Assembly (NCBI GenBank): GCA_035949055.1
Contig: DASZIO010000006.1
Location: 1 to 46,386 of the forward strand
Source of the DNA: Bog-756 sp035949055
Lineage (GTDB): Bacteria; Actinomycetota; Acidimicrobiia; Acidimicrobiales; RAAP-2
Reading direction: 5' to 3'
Length of the DNA: 46,386 bases
Shown here: piece by piece, positions 45,894-46,386 of the stretch
Layout of the letters: each line of letters opens with the position of its first letter
How positions within the stretch are numbered: the first letter of the stretch is position 1
Notes under the pieces: model-generated
Told to the model about the DNA's origin: nothing
The model's database searches: none
What the model saw: the letters and a program-made list of their open reading frames with translations, nothing else
Made by a program: the position numbers and the translations under genes

Positions 45894-46386
45894 ATGCGAG
45901 ACTCCGTCACCGTGACGGAGTCATCCCGGAGGGCGCAACGCCTGCACCGACGCAGGCAGCGCACCGCGGTCCTCGGCGGGTTGCTGGTGGTGCTGATCGG
46001 CGGGGTGGCCTTTGCCACCTGTTCGGGCGGTGGCACGACCGCGTCGCCCACGACCACCTCGACCGGTGCCGGCGGGGCTCCCGGGTCACCGTCGGCCCGG
46101 GTGACCGGACCCGACTCCATCGAAGCCGGGGTCGAGCCCTGGCAGATGAACGCGCCGATCTCGCGTGAGTCGGTGGTGGCCAACGGCGCAGGGCTCACCG
46201 TGCTCGGAGGGATCACGCCGTCGGGATCGTCGCTGTCGACCGTGTCCGTCGTCACCCCGTCGACCGGAGCGGTGGTCGCGGCCGGCTCGCTGGCCGACCC
46301 GGTGCACGACGCGGCCGGATCGACCATCGGCGGGCGGATCTTCGATTTCGGAGGCGGATCACCCGACACGTTCGCCACGGTGCAAT
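45894..46386 (+). CDS. 5' part of an exported repeat (beta-propeller-like) protein, cut by the window end
   Basis: From ATG 45894 a frame stays open to the last base (164 codons). It begins with a basic segment (SRRAQRLHRRRQR), then a hydrophobic helix TAVLGGLLVVLIGGVAFATC that could be a membrane anchor or lipoprotein signal, then a Thr/Ser/Gly/Pro linker. The rest (VVANGAGLTVLGGITPSGSSLSTVSVVTPSTGAVVAAGSL, then GGRIFDFGGG) looks like kelch-type propeller repeats (TVLGG.T..G...V...), as in many actinobacterial surface proteins. The start is uncertain: GTG 45912 is in frame and would leave the strong inverted repeat upstream. No ribosome site is clear for either. Confidence 0.6.
   Translation, partial: MRDSVTVTESSRRAQRLHRRRQRTAVLGGLLVVLIGGVAFATCSGGGTTASPTTTSTGAGGAPGSPSARVTGPDSIEAGVEPWQMNAPISRESVVANGAGLTVLGGITPSGSSLSTVSVVTPSTGAVVAAGSLADPVHDAAGSTIGGRIFDFGGGSPDTFATVQ
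45900..45922. promoter_or_regulatory. Perfect inverted repeat at the start of the last gene
   Basis: Two 11-bp arms, GACTCCGTCAC and GTGACGGAGTC, flank a single C. It overlaps the first codons if translation starts at 45894, or lies next to the start if GTG 45912 is used. It could be an operator, a hairpin controlling translation, or a terminator stem for the VOC gene (61 nt upstream); no T-tract follows. Confidence 0.55.

Noticed and set aside
1..46386. tRNA, rRNA, transposase, integrase or phage genes
   Set aside because: No sequence with a tRNA-like cloverleaf, rRNA landmark, DDE transposase, recombinase or phage structural signature was found on reading both strands.

Overview
The window is high-GC, densely packed bacterial DNA whose genes all look actinobacterial. 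Mycothiol-dependent formaldehyde dehydrogenase, a MarP-like protease, FadE-type acyl-CoA dehydrogenases, many SDRs, GTG starts and 4-bp start/stop overlaps point that way. Two secreted proteins carry tandem GYWLVASDGG repeats, which from memory are commonest in Acidimicrobiia, so an uncultured or environmental acidimicrobial actinomycete is the best guess (inference; no rRNA or tRNA gene is visible). No insertion sequence, prophage, CRISPR array or plasmid function is seen, so this reads as an ordinary chromosome with several accessory modules.

Layout. 88-4717 (-): two exported GYW-repeat proteins, the second fused to a purple-acid-phosphatase-like phosphoesterase. 4918-10508 (-): DMT-type transporter, metallo-beta-lactamase-fold hydrolase, GH15 glucanase/trehalase-like enzyme and MarP-like periplasmic protease. 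10724-13014 (+): RDD membrane protein and a lipoprotein beta-propeller. 13110-16317 (+): the most interesting block, with a tiny leaderless ORF overlapping the start of a TSPPY-type DNA methyltransferase with an extra C-terminal domain, then a protein with a PD-(D/E)XK-like SxK motif, then a small SAM methyltransferase. 16349-20621: NAD formate dehydrogenase (-), lipoprotein hydrolase, HAD phosphatase and mycothiol-dependent formaldehyde dehydrogenase (+); FDH and MscR together would take formaldehyde to CO2.

20642-32403: SnoaL-like protein, TetR with a divergent alpha/beta hydrolase and a very clear promoter/operator, patatin, MFS exporter, then two acyl-CoA dehydrogenase/SDR gene sets facing each other; the minus-strand set also holds a ferritin-like diiron protein and a serine hydrolase. 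This is lipid, terpenoid or steroid-like catabolism with unknown substrate. 32507-35882 (+): questin-oxidase-like protein and an SRPBCC / ArsR-SRPBCC fusion / hydrolase operon preceded by a textbook promoter flanked by two operator copies. 35942-41018: SRPBCC protein (-), then phosphotriesterase-like lactonase, acyl-CoA ligase, crotonase, a 20-bp tandem repeat and an SDR (+). 41067-45144 (-): phosphodiester-glycosidase-like protein and DedA, then a NarL-type two-component pair. 45372-end (+): VOC protein and the start of an exported repeat protein cut by the window edge.

A recurrent feature is a TANNNT box 6-8 nt before a start codon that lacks a Shine-Dalgarno sequence (13110, 18846, 21740, 24115, 32507), which is the signature of leaderless transcripts.
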